A DNA stretch of 64,000 nucleotides from Microthyrium microscopicum (Eukaryota; Ascomycota; Dothideomycetes; Microthyriales; Microthyriaceae), in NCBI GenBank assembly GCA_010405405.1, contig MU004234.1, forward strand, positions 1,073,563 through 1,137,562. Reading direction: 5' to 3'. Both the position numbers and the translations under genes were made by a program. Under the pieces are notes generated by a model that was not told the origin of the DNA, did not search any database, and saw only the letters and a program-made list of their open reading frames with translations. Positions 21,825 through 33,921 of this stretch are shown here, piece by piece; within the stretch, counting starts at the first letter, position 1, and every line of letters starts with the position of its first letter.

Positions 21825-23546
21825 ATGTTAGTCAGCCAATTTTTTCGAGATGCTCATGCAACAAGAAACAAGACCTGTTCTGTTCATCGCCTCAATTACC
21901 TTGACGCTGTCGGTATGCCTCACTATGGCCATCAATCGATTCGAAACGCTCTATATCGGGTTTTTGTAGTCCCCAACATCTCTCGTCCTACTCGTCGCCT
22001 TCTACTACAACAGCGCCGACATATATCATGGGGTTCCGCCGAAGAAGTCGCCGCGACTTTACAGAATCGTCAGAAAGCCCTCAAGTCCAAACTCAAACCT
22101 CCGCCGGTTCATCCAGACATAATTACGGATCACGCATGTCGAATGTTCAACCAAGTATCTCTTATTGACAACGATGGTCTTCACACTGGAGTCTCAACCC
22201 GCAATCTGGTACAACGGCTGCGGCATGACAACGCCAATTGCAAAGAAATGGAGAAGAAGTTCTTGGTCATGACTCGGCCGCCAGTATATTTTGAAGGACG
22301 CGAGCCTGCCATCGATGTTTTGCGAGCTTATCAGGCGCCAGCAAAACTGATTCAACAAGTAGAACAGTTGCTCAAGAACTCTGGCAGGGAACCAACACCT
22401 TCAGGTCCTCGGCCCCCACCGCCGCCGCAGCCTGTGGAAGAACCACTGTTACGCTTGATGACGCTGAAGGAGCTCCGGGAACAACGTGATTCCAAGGAGC
22501 GCTTGGACAAGGCTGCAGTGAGGCGAGAAAAGATGGAAAAAGAGATCGAACTAACCTGGACTGTGGATTCCAACGATCTGAATACTTCTTTCAAACGCTT
22601 GAAAACCTGGTTAGAAAGTGGAATCAAAGTAAGCGTTTTCATAAAACGCAAGAGGAAGCGATTGGAACCTGACCCCGATACATGCGTTGCTTTAGTCGAA
22701 AAGCTTCGCGAAGCTGCATTCAGCTTGCCCGATGTTGTCGAGTCTGAGGTGAAGACTCGATACCGTAATCCAGAAGAAAAAGAGGAGGCAGCTCAACGCA
22801 GAAAGGATCCAATGCTTGGTCTAGGACATGAGATGGAATTTGTCTACAAACCCAAGGACGCAAGCGCACTATCGACGGGAAAACGCGTTGATCAGCAAGT
22901 TCCCATTCCTTGGGTTATTGGTGATCGGCAGCTCGCGCAGCTTACTAAAGTCATTTCTGGAGCACTCAAGAAGGGTAAATCCATCCAAGTGGAGCTACGC
23001 GACGATGAGAGTCTTGCAAAGGTGAAAGGAGCTTTATCGAGAGAAGAGGTCCTAAGCCAAGTCAAATCAGCATGTCGTACATCTAAGGACGCCTTTATTT
23101 CCAATATCGATGGTTCAGTTGAAGGTCCAATGACTATCGAAGTACAAAGTTATTCACCGAAAGCCAAAGAGCGAGAGATTGAGATATCGCACACTGCTTC
23201 CGCCAAAGATGTTGAGCTACGACTGAAATGGATCAAAGATTGGCTGCAATCGGACATGAAAGTTACAGTTTGGGCAAATGCTGGCAAATCAAAAATCCTG
23301 GAGCAGTTGAAAGTTCTTGGAGAGGTTGAAGAGCTCACACACGAGACGGATGGTGTTCAGTACGTCGTCACCAAATCACTTTCCGCGCCAATTATTATAC
23401 AGGAGGCTCCGACCAGATCAGACATCGAATGGAAGCCGCGATTTAATTCGGCGCCCCCTCAAAAGCGCAACACTGCATCGTCACGAGGACATTCCCCCAT
23501 GAAGCCTGTGGACATTCTGAAAAGCCTCGACTCGCTACTAAAGTAG
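21825..23546 (+). CDS. Mitochondrial translation initiation factor IF-3-like protein
   Basis: Predicted mitochondrial factor that binds the small ribosomal subunit at initiation (the role of bacterial IF-3 and yeast Aim23). The 573-aa frame has an N-terminus rich in Arg, His and Ser and poor in acidic residues, like a presequence. A second ATG at 21915 (MPHYGHQSIRNALYRV) gives an equally good presequence and may be the real start. FNQVSLIDNDG (about residue 107) resembles the start of IF3-N. KEIELTWTVDSNDL...WLESGIKVSVF (about 239-275) resembles the start of IF3-C, and a similar pattern, REIEISHTASAKDVELRLKWI (about 450-490), recurs near the C-terminus. A proline-rich linker lies at about 190-205. 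The protein is much longer than bacterial IF-3. No intron is needed. Confidence 0.75.
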   Translation: MLVSQFFRDAHATRNKTCSVHRLNYLDAVGMPHYGHQSIRNALYRVFVVPNISRPTRRLLLQQRRHISWGSAEEVAATLQNRQKALKSKLKPPPVHPDIITDHACRMFNQVSLIDNDGLHTGVSTRNLVQRLRHDNANCKEMEKKFLVMTRPPVYFEGREPAIDVLRAYQAPAKLIQQVEQLLKNSGREPTPSGPRPPPPPQPVEEPLLRLMTLKELREQRDSKERLDKAAVRREKMEKEIELTWTVDSNDLNTSFKRLKTWLESGIKVSVFIKRKRKRLEPDPDTCVALVEKLREAAFSLPDVVESEVKTRYRNPEEKEEAAQRRKDPMLGLGHEMEFVYKPKDASALSTGKRVDQQVPIPWVIGDRQLAQLTKVISGALKKGKSIQVELRDDESLAKVKGALSREEVLSQVKSACRTSKDAFISNIDGSVEGPMTIEVQSYSPKAKEREIEISHTASAKDVELRLKWIKDWLQSDMKVTVWANAGKSKILEQLKVLGEVEELTHETDGVQYVVTKSLSAPIIIQEAPTRSDIEWKPRFNSAPPQKRNTASSRGHSPMKPVDILKSLDSLLK

Positions 23547-24128
23547 CTTGGTCAATTAATAAACCCCAAACCCTTAGCACTCTTGTATTATTGAATGTAC
23601 ATTATCAAAAGCCGGCCACATGTGGTTATATTGCCAGTATGTGCACAAGCAAGTAAGAGAAATTGTCGCGTGCTACTATGTTTGTAATTGTATCTATGTA
23701 TATAATGGCAATATCTAACGAAGCACATATTGTGTGAAGTCACAATTACAGGAAAAATCAAATTCATAGAGGAAGCGGGCATTTTCATTGCTTTCTTTCA
23801 TGGATTGTCTTTGATCGTGAACCATACCATCGCATGTACCACCAAAATGAGAATCTCTTTACTGCCGAAGTCATGAAACCAAGACTACGTGAATATTTTA
23901 TGCTATAAGCAAGACGCGCAAAATAAATAGAAGACGATGCATGAAAGTAGTTTACTTTACGCACCTTTTTCGTTATCTGCAATCAGGCTGAACAAGGCTG
24001 AGGCTCAAGCCCGCCCTTTGTGATTGGCCGCCCCCAACGTCATCTTTCCTTGCTCGAGCTTCGACTTCGTGATCTCGCAACCTCCATTCTCAAAACCGGC
24101 GCTGCGTCTTATCCCCTGCCGGCGCATC
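23547..24128. other. Intergenic region
   Basis: 582 bp between two genes on the same strand. It carries the 3' untranslated region of the IF3-like gene and the promoter of the peroxin gene. Nothing distinct is seen. Confidence 0.5.
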
Positions 24129-25694
24129 ATGACGGACAAAGATAACCCTTCAGTAATCGCAAATCGGGGCGAGGCCATTCCTGTTCACACGTTCCCGGGA
24201 TCTCCACCACAGACGTACCGCAGTCATGTACGAAGTAGCAGTCAACCACCGCGCGCGGCGACGCCGGAAGGCAGCTCGGCAAGAGATAAATTGAGGAGTC
24301 TGCAGGCTCATGCATCGGGGAAGATACGGCAGAAGCTGGCGAGGAATGAGGAGGCTAATGCTGAAAGTCCACGACGGGTTCAGGATCGGATGATGAATAT
24401 GTAAGTGACGAAAATTGTGAAGGCTGATCGTGCGTAATGAATTATAATATGTATATCATGCGCTACGGATCTTTTTGTATCTGCAAGCACTAGAAGATAC
24501 TATATGACTGATATGCTATACAGGCTCTTGCAACAGATCATTCCATCTGATCAAGAGACCGACCATGAAGCTGGAAAGCAATCTCGAAAAACAGTTCAGC
24601 GACCAAACTTTTCAATTCCAACCATGTCAACGAATTTTCGAAGATTCAATGCCAGATGCGGTATAATATTCGTCTTCCAGATCAAACTGGAGGAACTATT
24701 CTCATGGCAAAGGCCGACACAGACTTTGTCATTTCTCGCCATATACACATTCATATGTATCGATCCACATATGCTGGCCATTGTTCCCATCGCCATGCTC
24801 CTCTATTTTGTCATGTTTCCATCCTTCGTAGCTCGCCATCCGCCTCCGCCTTCATTCCCTCCAACAAACCTCTATCCTCTGACTGGCCCACCACTTGCCC
24901 CAGCATCAACCGTCAAACCCGCTCCCGAACTATCTAAAGATTTCTTCCGCAACATGCGCGACCTCCAAAACAGCATGGAAGACATGTCGCGTCTGCACGA
25001 TTTTATCGTGACCACTATCGGACCATACACCAACTTCTCCGACGAAAAAGTCTCCACCGCCCTATTCATCACCCTCTTTACCACCTGCCTGATCCTCTTC
25101 CTTATCGCGCCCATCATTCCCTGGCGCCTCCTCTTTCTACTAGGTGGCTGGGCGTCCATCATCTCCGCACACCCGACAGTCGCAGCACTCATCGCTGCGT
25201 CACCCGCCAACGCGGACGCACGCGAACAACAATCACACTCACTCATCGTGCAGGCCTTAGATTGGGCCAACGAGTCCATCACCCTGGATCCCGCGCCAGA
25301 AAAGCGAGAAGTCGAGATCTTCGAGCTGCAATTCCGGCCACTCTACTACTCACCCAGTGATGAATGGGAGCCCGTAACCTTTGCGCCTGTGCCGTACACA
25401 CCACTTTCACCCGCACGCATAGCTGGCGAGCGGCCAAAGGGATGTCGGGACTTTGAGGATGTGCTTGCTCCATCCGGCTGGGCGTATGCGGACAAGAAGT
25501 GGAGTCTGGATTTGGGCGCGCGGGAGTGGGTGGAGGAGCGACTGATCACGGGCGTGGAAGTTGAGGTTGAAGGGGGGCGGTGGGTGGTGGATGTGGTGGA
25601 GGATGAGGGAAAGATGAAGCATGGGGAGTGGCGACGGAGAAGATGGGTGAGGGTGGTTGAGAGGCTTGGGGAGGAGGAGGAGGAATGGCGGTAG
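24129..25694 (+). CDS. PEX24: Peroxisomal membrane peroxin, Pex24/Pex28-32 family
   Basis: Integral membrane peroxin that controls peroxisome number, size and ER contact. Exon 1 (24129-24400) starts at ATG 24129; the longer frame starts only with TTG. The intron is 24401-24523 (123 bp, GTAAGT...ACAG), longer than others in the window. Exon 2 runs 24524-25694, for 480 aa in total. A Ser/Pro-rich N-terminus is followed by LLQQIIPSD and the family signature RPNFSIPTMSTNFRRFNARCG (residues ~120-142). Two hydrophobic regions follow (LSFLAIYTFICIDPHMLAIVPIAMLLYFVMF and FITLFTTCLILFLIAPIIPW). The C-terminal part, from EIFELQFR through EWEPV, CRDFEDVLAPSGWAYADKKW and KHGEWRRRRW, fits a dysferlin (DysF) domain. 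Whether it is the Pex28/29-like or the Pex30-32-like member is not certain; the TNFRRFNAR signature favours Pex24/28/29. Confidence 0.85.
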
Positions 25695-27447
25695 ATTGGG
25701 GATTTGGGCTGTGATGATTGTATGATTATTTGGGATGAGTTTCTTTTTTCATGAGTACTCAAATAAGCACCAGGACTTGCAATATCAAGATCAAGCTGCT
25801 ATATTGATATTCGACCAAAACATCGTGGTCAATATGGCGCCTGTCACTAAGCAGAACCCGTCCTTTCCTAGACATATTCGCAGTCGAATTTTCAGGAATA
25901 TTGTGGTGACACTGCAAAACGATTAAACGTCCATGTTAGTTATTACCTAGTAGTTGCTATCAGTTTAAATCAATAGATCGAGGTTGGTTGCAGTGGAGCC
26001 TGGAGTACGTGAAGCACCACTAAATAAACCAGCTCGGGTATGGTTGACACGTTTGACTGGTTAATTGACACGCTTTTCTGGAAGATGCAGCGTTGCTAAA
26101 TACTTGAGCCCCTGGCGTACACGCATTGCATCTGCAGGTACTGGGAGGTATACGTGGCTTGGCCTTTCTACGCGTCAGATGAAAGAAGAGACAGAGGAAC
26201 TTGATTTGTTCCCTAAGGCTTATGCTGCTCTAGATAGTAAGGTAGCAGGCATAAAAAAGAACAGAGGGGGTTGAAAGGTTCATGGTGGGTAAATTTGGAC
26301 CTGAAGATCCATGTATGATGTGCCGCTGTAAGGGGCAACACGCATTGATGAGAAAGACAGAGTACTGAGAGCAACAACAGGATAATGGTCGAGGTTTAAA
26401 CCAATAGGTTCCTGGTCAGCAAATAATCATGTACTTGTACAAAGTAGCTTTTGTAGGGGGAGAGATGGTTAGTGTTTTGATTGCAATAAACAAATCGTTA
26501 CAGGCACCTAACCAATCACTCGTCATTCAGGTCTGCACACCACAGGGATTCCGAGAAATGCTGTACGGTAATTCCAGGGTTATGCAATGACTGTTCTTCC
26601 GCTGTCAGTTGTAATTGGATTATCTGCTGTAATATACAAGACTATTCCCAATGGACTTAGGGGCACTTGGTTGGGTTGCTCCTGCCAGACTGTTCGGCCT
26701 GCACCTGCTGCACCTGGTCGTTGCGTCTTGCTTTGCACTTGCACTTGCCTGTCTTGAGACTTCTTTGCCCAGAGCAACACCAACGTTCCTTCCCAAAGTT
26801 CCTCCTTCAACCAATTGCTCTTGCCATTCTCTCTCCCTCAACCACGCCATCCCCACATCTTATACCACGCAATCACTCCTGATCAACCCTTCTACACCTC
26901 CGAGTCCATCTACAAAACAATACCGCGCTTCGCCGCCGTCCTCCTTCCGTCTCGTCCCACAACGCTCTCCTGCTTCAGTGCTTCCCCCGTACTACCACCT
27001 GCTAAACATGGCCGCTCACCGCTCATGACCACGATCTGCATACCTCTCCATGAAGCTGTTTTCTGAATAGTCTTCGTCACGGTCGACAGCTTCTTTGCTC
27101 GTCGTACTCGTCCAAACATTGCTGGTTATTACTCACCGGCGCACGTTCCTTTGCCAATATCAGGTGTCAAGACGCGCCTGTACTGAGGCAAACTGCGTCA
27201 CCCTGAGCATTGCCAATGCTACAGACTCGACAGTCCCCCATGGACGCGACCCTCTTAAAATCTAGGGGTGAATTTGTCGAGGATTCTGCAGGTTCTGGAG
27301 GTATCTTTTCAACCTTCCACGTTCCCCCAATGCTTTGTTTCACCCCTTCATCCATGATACTAACTTTAACGTCTAGCCGAAAGCCGTCCACGAAAAAGAA
27401 TCCAACGGACGGCCAGCGAAAACGAAGATCCTGCCAAAGGGCCGGGT
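25695..27447. other. Long upstream region of the POM1-like gene
   Basis: 1.75 kb without a supportable gene. From about 26800 on it is CT-rich with several short upstream frames, which fits a long 5' leader, perhaps with a leader intron, for the kinase gene. The segment around 26050-26280 is open in one frame but starts within no recognisable protein. Confidence 0.45.
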
Positions 27448-30400
27448 ATGGCGCTACCATTTGGTCGCGGGAATGCCTCCCAAAATGATAATAAATCCGG
27501 ACACGCGCGAAGACGATCAACATTACGGGAAACAAGTAAGCCGGCCTTACTCGGGCCCAGACCGTTGGAATCTGGAAAACGGTATGCATCATATTTGTTG
27601 TTGGCAACTTATGGAGAATTGGTCACTGACTGCATTCAGGATAACTAGTGATAGCCATTTCCAACATCATCGTTCGGCAAACCCATTTATTCGCCAGCCA
27701 CCACCCTCATCGTCTCCTGTAACCACTCCCCAAAGCTATATTCCGAATAATAATGGAACTTTAAGACCGGCGGGTGCTCTCAATGCGGCACGAGAAAAAG
27801 CTGGTCAGGAGGTACAGGGGTCAAACGAGTTTTTGCCGTCAGTAAACTTTGACGATTTTCATTCGAGCCTATCCGGAATAAATGACTTGTCAATGCCCGC
27901 ATCTGCCAATGCTAGCAATACCTCCGTCAACTCTACTAGTGGTCGTCCAGCTCCCGCTCGACAATCTATGCAGCCTCCACAGCCTCAGCAGCCTCCAGCC
28001 AAGGTGTCCAGAAGCGAATCTTTAGTAAGACGCTTCAGCAATGCTCGCCGGCCAGTTGCTCAAGCTCAAACCCATATACGAACAGATTCGTCCACAATGC
28101 CCCCGCCAGCTCAACCAGGGGCTCGTGGGAGAAGACAAAGTACTTTGACTGCGTCATTAGCTCAGAGCACAGCAGGAAGTCAAGCGCCACGACCTCCACG
28201 AAAATCCGTTGGTCCAGGCTTCATACCACAAGCAGGCGCTGGCATCAGATCAAACTCGAGGGATTCGCGCATTCCACCCTCACAGTCCCAGCCATCACTA
28301 ATTCGCTCAAACTCAATCAATCGTCCTGTTGGTCATCCCGCTTCTCTTATACCGAATGGCATTGCTGGTTCTTCAGCTGCCGCAGCAGCAAAGACGGCTA
28401 GAACTAAATCACTACAACCACTACCGAGAGGGCAGTCTCACGGTAATCTCTTATTCGGGACAAATCCAAATTCTGGCGACATGAATGGTGCCAACCAGGC
28501 ATCTCCTCGACCCAGGCCACGACCGAATTCACCCTCGTCTGGAGGCAGCAATGCTAACAGGAGGCTTTCAACTGTATACGTTGGAGGCCTTGGAGCGCGA
28601 ACCGTCAGCCCCACGGATGCGCGACGATTACGGCGTCTCTCTACAGCAGCACCCAAGGGCCCTAGCATCCCACAGCTTCCCTCGGCTTCACAACCTGATC
28701 TTGCATTACCAACACGCAATATCACACATTCTCCAGCTGCTCTGGATCCAAAGAGTGTTACTCCATCATCATCCCAGCGCAACACCCCCGATTTTACAAG
28801 AAAAGCTGTCAATTCTGTCCAGTCCGTCTCCTCGAGCTCAAGCTTCAACTCTTTAAGGCTGAGCATGAACAACGCTCAAAGAAATAGCCAGATCCTATCC
28901 TCGTCTCGACTCCCGACTCCTAAACCTCGTAATACTCATAGCTCAACTGGGTTTGTTGAGGAAGAAGAAGTGCCTCCGGTTCCCGCGATACCAAAAGCTT
29001 ACGAGTCACCCAAAGATCAACTAACTAACGATCCCTCGTACTTCGCGCGCATAGCAGTCGCGTCTGAACTGGATGACCCTGGTGGCACTCCTACAGCTAC
29101 TCGTACCCAGCCTCAGCAGCCTACTGGCGCTCCTCCTCCACCACCCACGGACGAATCCAACAGAGATTCGCGGCAGTTTGGAAATCAAAGGCAACGACGT
29201 GGAATGACTGTTGGAAGTAGCCAGGAATCAGAAAAACCTACTCAGACGGGACCGAACTTGAACAAGAAGAATTTGCAACCGTTACGGCTTCCGCCTCTTA
29301 ACCTCTTGCCACTGAGCACACCAACTGCAGCCCGGATTGCTTCTTTACCAACACCGTCAAGCGAATCAGATCAGCAGGCACAGACTCCACCACCTAAGCG
29401 AAACGCTGCGAAAACCCCAAGCACTCCAATGACGGCCTCAAAGGCGACCTTTTTCGCGAGACACGAAGATGATGACTATCCAGAATTCAATGCGTTCCGT
29501 AGTAGTAGTTCGCATCACCCAATTCGACCAGATGGCATGGATAGAGAACACCCACAGTTTGGGCTTTCCGCTCCTATTCCTGTTCCTGGGGGCTCGAGAA
29601 CTGCAGCATCTCCATTCTCATCAAATTCCCTTCCAAAACTTCACGATTTTGGTCCATTCTCAACTACACCCGTAGCTGCAACTCCTGTTGAGGGTAACTT
29701 TCCTGGAGCTTTCCAATCCCAGCCATATCTGCCAGCTGCAGATCATAACCAGTATAATGGACCCCAGCCTAGCCCTAAGATTGTCACGCAGCTTGCCACT
29801 GCGCCTAATGCCTCTACCAGAACTTCCAGCTCTGACGAGCCAAGCACACCTGCATCAACAACATCTTTACGTCGGAAACTAAGTCTCACATGGAAGAGGA
29901 GTTCATCCAAGGCATCACAGCGCGCTCAGGCAGAAAAAGATCGAGAAGAGGCAAAAGCTAAACAGTCTGAGATGCCTCCTCCGAAGATACCTGCTTCTGC
30001 TACGTGGACGCGCACATCGAGTGATAATGGATCGGCGCGCGCTTCATTCGATACCAAACCACGAAAGATTAGCACTACCATGTCGCAAAGTCAACACTCG
30101 TCTCAGCACGCTCCTCAGCCGTCAGACTCAAGCAGTCACAAGGCAGAACCCGCTCATGCACCTCCGCCTTATGCTGGACATCAACGACAGACACCAAGAT
30201 CTTCTTCCTCGTCGATTCTCACTCCGGTTCAAAGAATTCTAGGAGCCAAAGGCTCAGTCAATATGCTTCGGAGTCGCAATCTAGACACAAACTTGGACAA
30301 GGACGATTTGGCTGCGGACAAGATAATGGAAAAGCTGGCCTCCAAGCGCAAGGATTTCGAGCATGCTGCCAAGGAAGTTGATGAACTACGTCGTCGAGCC

Positions 30401-32043
30401 CATCCCAAGGATCGAGTCTCACCATCCCAGGCTATTCAAATGGTCAATCTGAACATTTTTGAACGAGGAGAAATTATTGACTACAAGGAGGTTTATTTCT
30501 GTGGAACGAGAAACGCGAAAAAGATTATTGGCAACGCTGACCAAGCATCTACTAATTTTGGTTATGATGACGAACGAGGAGATTACAATATCAAGTTTGG
30601 CGATCATCTGTCATATCGTTATGAAGTTGTGGACCTTCTCGGCAAAGGTAGTTTTGGCCAAGTCGTTCGTTGTATCGACCATAAGACTGGAGGTTTGGTG
30701 GCCATAAAGATTATTAGGAACAAGAAGAGATTCCATCAGCAGGCTCTTGTGGAGGTTAACATTTTGCAGAAGCTGAGGGAATGGGTAAGTGTTTTCCCCT
30801 TGATAACCAAACAATCGCTAATAAGAATCAGGATCCGGAGAATAAGCATAGCATGATCAACTTCACCCAATCCTTCTATTTCCGAGGCCATCTCTGCATC
30901 TCCACTGAACTACTTGGAATCAACTTGTACGAGTTCATCAAAGCATACGAGTTCAAAGGATTCCCAATTGTGCTTATTCGGCGCTTCACCAAGCAAATTC
31001 TGAGCTCCCTAGTTCTCTTGAAGAGTAAGCGAGTTATTCACTGCGATCTCAAACCAGAGAACATTTTATTGGCACATCCACTTCATTCCGAAATCAAGGT
31101 CATTGATTTTGGGTCTTCATGTTTCGAAAACGAGAAAGTCTACACTTATATTCAATCTCGATTTTACAGATCCCCGGAAGTTATTCTCGGAATGAGTTAC
31201 GGTATTCCAATCGACATGTGGAGTTTGGGATGTATTCTTGCAGAATTGCTCAGTGGCTATCCGATCTTTCCGGGCGAGAATGAGCAAGAACAACTTGCGT
31301 GTATCATGGAAATATTCGGACCACCAGAAAAACACTTGATTGAAAAGTCAAGTCGAAAGAAGCTTTTCTTCGACTCGATGGGCAAACCTCGCGTCACAGT
31401 CTCTTCCAAGGGACGACGTCGTCGGCCTTCGTCCAAGACGCTTCAGAGCGCCATTAAATGCGATGATGAAGCCTTCCTAGACTTTCTCTCTGCCTGTCTT
31501 CGCTGGGATCCCGATAAGCGCCTAAAGCCCGAACAAGCCATGCAACACGAATTCATTACAGGAGTCAAACGCGCTCCACAATCTTCCCGCCCCATGGCCC
31601 GACCACCCATTCATACTCAGTCGGCACAAAACTCTCCAGCCAAACGCTTCAACGCACCAAACCCCACGCCGCAACGCGCCCAAGGTTCACGCGATGTTTC
31701 TGGTGCACGCCCACTACCCGAGCCTCCTGCTGCTGGCTTCCGTGTGCCATCGAACGTATCTGCTTCGCCGTCAAAAGCTGGTGCTGCTGCTGGACCAGGC
31801 CGTCGCCATTCAACCATGAACTCCGCTTCAGTGCCAGGAACTACTCCAGGACCAGGCAACGCCGGCAAGCGTGTCTACACCACCGGCTCCGGCATCGCCA
31901 ACGCCAGCGCTCCTAATGTCGGTCTAGCCGGTGCCATTGCCAGCGGTCGCCAACAACAAGGCCAGCGCGTGGTTAGCAATCGCGCGCATGGCGGAGAGTT
32001 GGCGAATGCGGCTGCTGCTGTTAGTCTACGAGGCACGCGCTAG
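27448..32043 (+). CDS. POM1: DYRK-family protein kinase, Pom1-like
   Basis: Predicted Ser/Thr kinase of the dual-specificity Tyr-regulated (DYRK) family; fission-yeast Pom1 marks cell ends and couples cell size and polarity to division. Three exons: 27448-27581, 27640-30784, 30832-32043 (introns 58 and 47 bp), 1496 aa. The start ATG 27448 is in a different frame from the long second exon; the intron at 27582-27639 joins ESGK to RITSDSH. A ~980-residue disordered Ser/Pro/Gln-rich tail precedes the DYRK-homology box (NFGYDDERGDYNI). The kinase domain spans about 1038-1330, with GKGSFGQVV, VAIK (lysine 1068), HCDLKPEN (D1165), DFGSSC and the activation loop YTYIQSRFYRSPEVILG, whose YxY is typical of DYRKs. 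A ~170-residue Ala/Gly/Pro-rich tail follows. All catalytic residues are present. Yak1 is a less likely alternative given the tail architecture. Confidence 0.92.
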
Positions 32044-33309
32044 GAGCGACCGTCACCTTTGCGAAATAACACGCGGATATAGCTGTAACCAAAATATCAC
32101 TGAGACGCTACATGGAGTCATCAGAAAAGAGAAGGAAAAGAAAGGATAACATTTTCACGACTTGCATTCCATTGGACAAAGATAGCACTTTTTTCTTCTT
32201 TTCTTGCTGTTAGCTGTACATATCCTTCACCATCATCATCATTGTCATTGTCATGAAAGCGAGCCATTCTGCTGTTGTTTGGGTTTTCTGTGTGTTTTGA
32301 ACATCATTGTCTAGAAGGAGAGGGCGGGCGTAGGGCCTGTTGTGTATGGAAGTGTTTGTGGCTTTAGCGTTAGACGGTGATACCCCGTTGTTGTGCTGAG
32401 ATTAGACGTTGAGATAGGGGTGAATGGATGAGAGGTTTGATGACGAACTTTTGAAGATTTTGGTGTATGTTGTGATGTGAAATATGCTCATGTGTGATGT
32501 CTTGGATGTTGGCTGGCTATGAGAGGGTAAAGCATAACATGAGATCTGATACTTGTGGTGATACTCAGCTAAGATCTCGCTCACCATAATACTTCAACCA
32601 AAGAGTTTAGGCAACAAGAGGTACGCCCTCTTCAGCAAGCACTCTCTATACAACATCTGACCCCTAAACTTAAGCCAGCGGCGAAGAGGATCCAAATCAT
32701 CTATGGACCGTACAAAATAAAAAGGAATGATGTATGTAGCCGCTTCAGTCCTTCAGTGTTCCAATCTAAGGAGATCTAGGACATCACAGCTTTGGGCAAC
32801 GCGAAATCGGAGAGCCTCATGGGACGACCTACAGTATGAAAGCCTGAACTCTCAACGGCATAGCAAAATAAATGGCGTACTCCCATTAACTCTGATGGCT
32901 ACCACCAGCGCTGCTAATCAAAAGGTGCTTCAATTCTCATCGTATGTGATAGCGATATCATTGTCAGTGGGATCGGATCATTAGATACGTCGAATCCCAT
33001 TTTCCTAACCTTGTTTCAAGGTACTAGTAGTTGTAAAACACCTAAGTCGTAGTTGCGTATTACAAGATTTGATGTGCCACGATAAGCAAATCATCAGAGA
33101 CGCACCTTCTGTTAGCTGCAGCACGAGGGACTCGTCCCCTGATCCTCCTCAACCTCCAGGCGGCAAATCAACTCAACATCTCTTCTCATACCTCGTTCCT
33201 ATCTCAACAAACCTTTCTTCGCAACACCTATTAATTCACAAACGACCGAAAACGGAGATACCAAATCTACAATACCTCCAAATTGCTTGAAACGATCCAC
33301 GTTGACAGA
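32044..33309. other. Intergenic region with a MITE-like fragment
   Basis: 1.27 kb between the kinase and the histidine-phosphatase gene, with no supported gene. It contains the partial inverted-repeat element at 32853-32951. Confidence 0.5.
32853..32951 (+). mobile_element. Truncated copy of the 221-bp MITE-like element
   Basis: It begins CAACGGCATAGCAAAA and matches the first ~100 bases of the element at 42150 almost base for base through CGTATGTGATA; the matched inner part includes ACCAGCGCTGCTAAT. It lacks the 8-bp internal duplication (GATCCCAT) seen in that copy. The right half and right terminal repeat are absent, so this copy is truncated. Confidence 0.8.
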
Positions 33310-33921
33310 ATGACCAAGCACGCCAAACCAATCATCTACCTCATCCGCCACGGCGAGAAAGACGCCAAACTATCTACAGGCAAAGACCCTCTCGGCCTCA
33401 GCGCACAAGGTCTCACCCGCGCCCAAGGAATCGTCCAAGTCTTCGGCACCACCAGCCCCTACAACATCCAACACATCATCGCCGAGAAGCCCAACAACAG
33501 TAAGTCCAGTCACCTCACATTCAAGAGCTCGTAGTCATAGTTCTCCGTAGATGGCAGAAGAGCACGGCCCTACGAAACAGTTCTGCCGCTCGCCAACATT
33601 CTCGGCCTAAAAGTCGACCACAGTATCGACCGGGACGACGTGAAAGCAGTGGCCAAGGCAGCAGAGGCCTACAATGGCGTAGGTAATGTGCTCATCTGCT
33701 GGGAGCATGGTACACTGGCGAAGATTGCAAAGGCGCTGGGCGTCAAGGGGTATTCGAAGAAGTCAGGCTGGTCTGGGCATGTCGAGTATCCGACCCAGCG
33801 GTATGATTTGATTTGGACTATCGAGGCGCCGTATCATGAGATTGATAGCGTGACGAGCGAGGGTGTGGTTGGACTGGATAGTGATATCTCGGGAGCACCT
33901 GTCTCGCAGGCTAGTACGTAA
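33310..33921 (+). CDS. Histidine phosphatase (phosphoglycerate mutase-like) family protein
   Basis: Small protein of the histidine-phosphatase fold. Exons 33310-33499 and 33551-33921 (51-bp intron) give 186 aa. The start ATG 33310 is chosen over an upstream TTG. The catalytic motif appears early as YLIRHGEK (RHG at about residues 14-16). The second conserved histidine is in ICWEHGTLAKIAKALG, after the intron. The splice restores KPNNNGRRARPYETVLPLA. Substrate is unknown; many fungal members of this size are uncharacterised. It lies downstream of the kinase on the same strand with no sign of functional linkage. Confidence 0.82.

Noticed and set aside
28438-28872. 144-codon frame on the minus strand
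   Set aside because: Lies wholly inside the kinase gene's disordered N-terminal coding region; composition mirrors the sense strand and no domain is seen.
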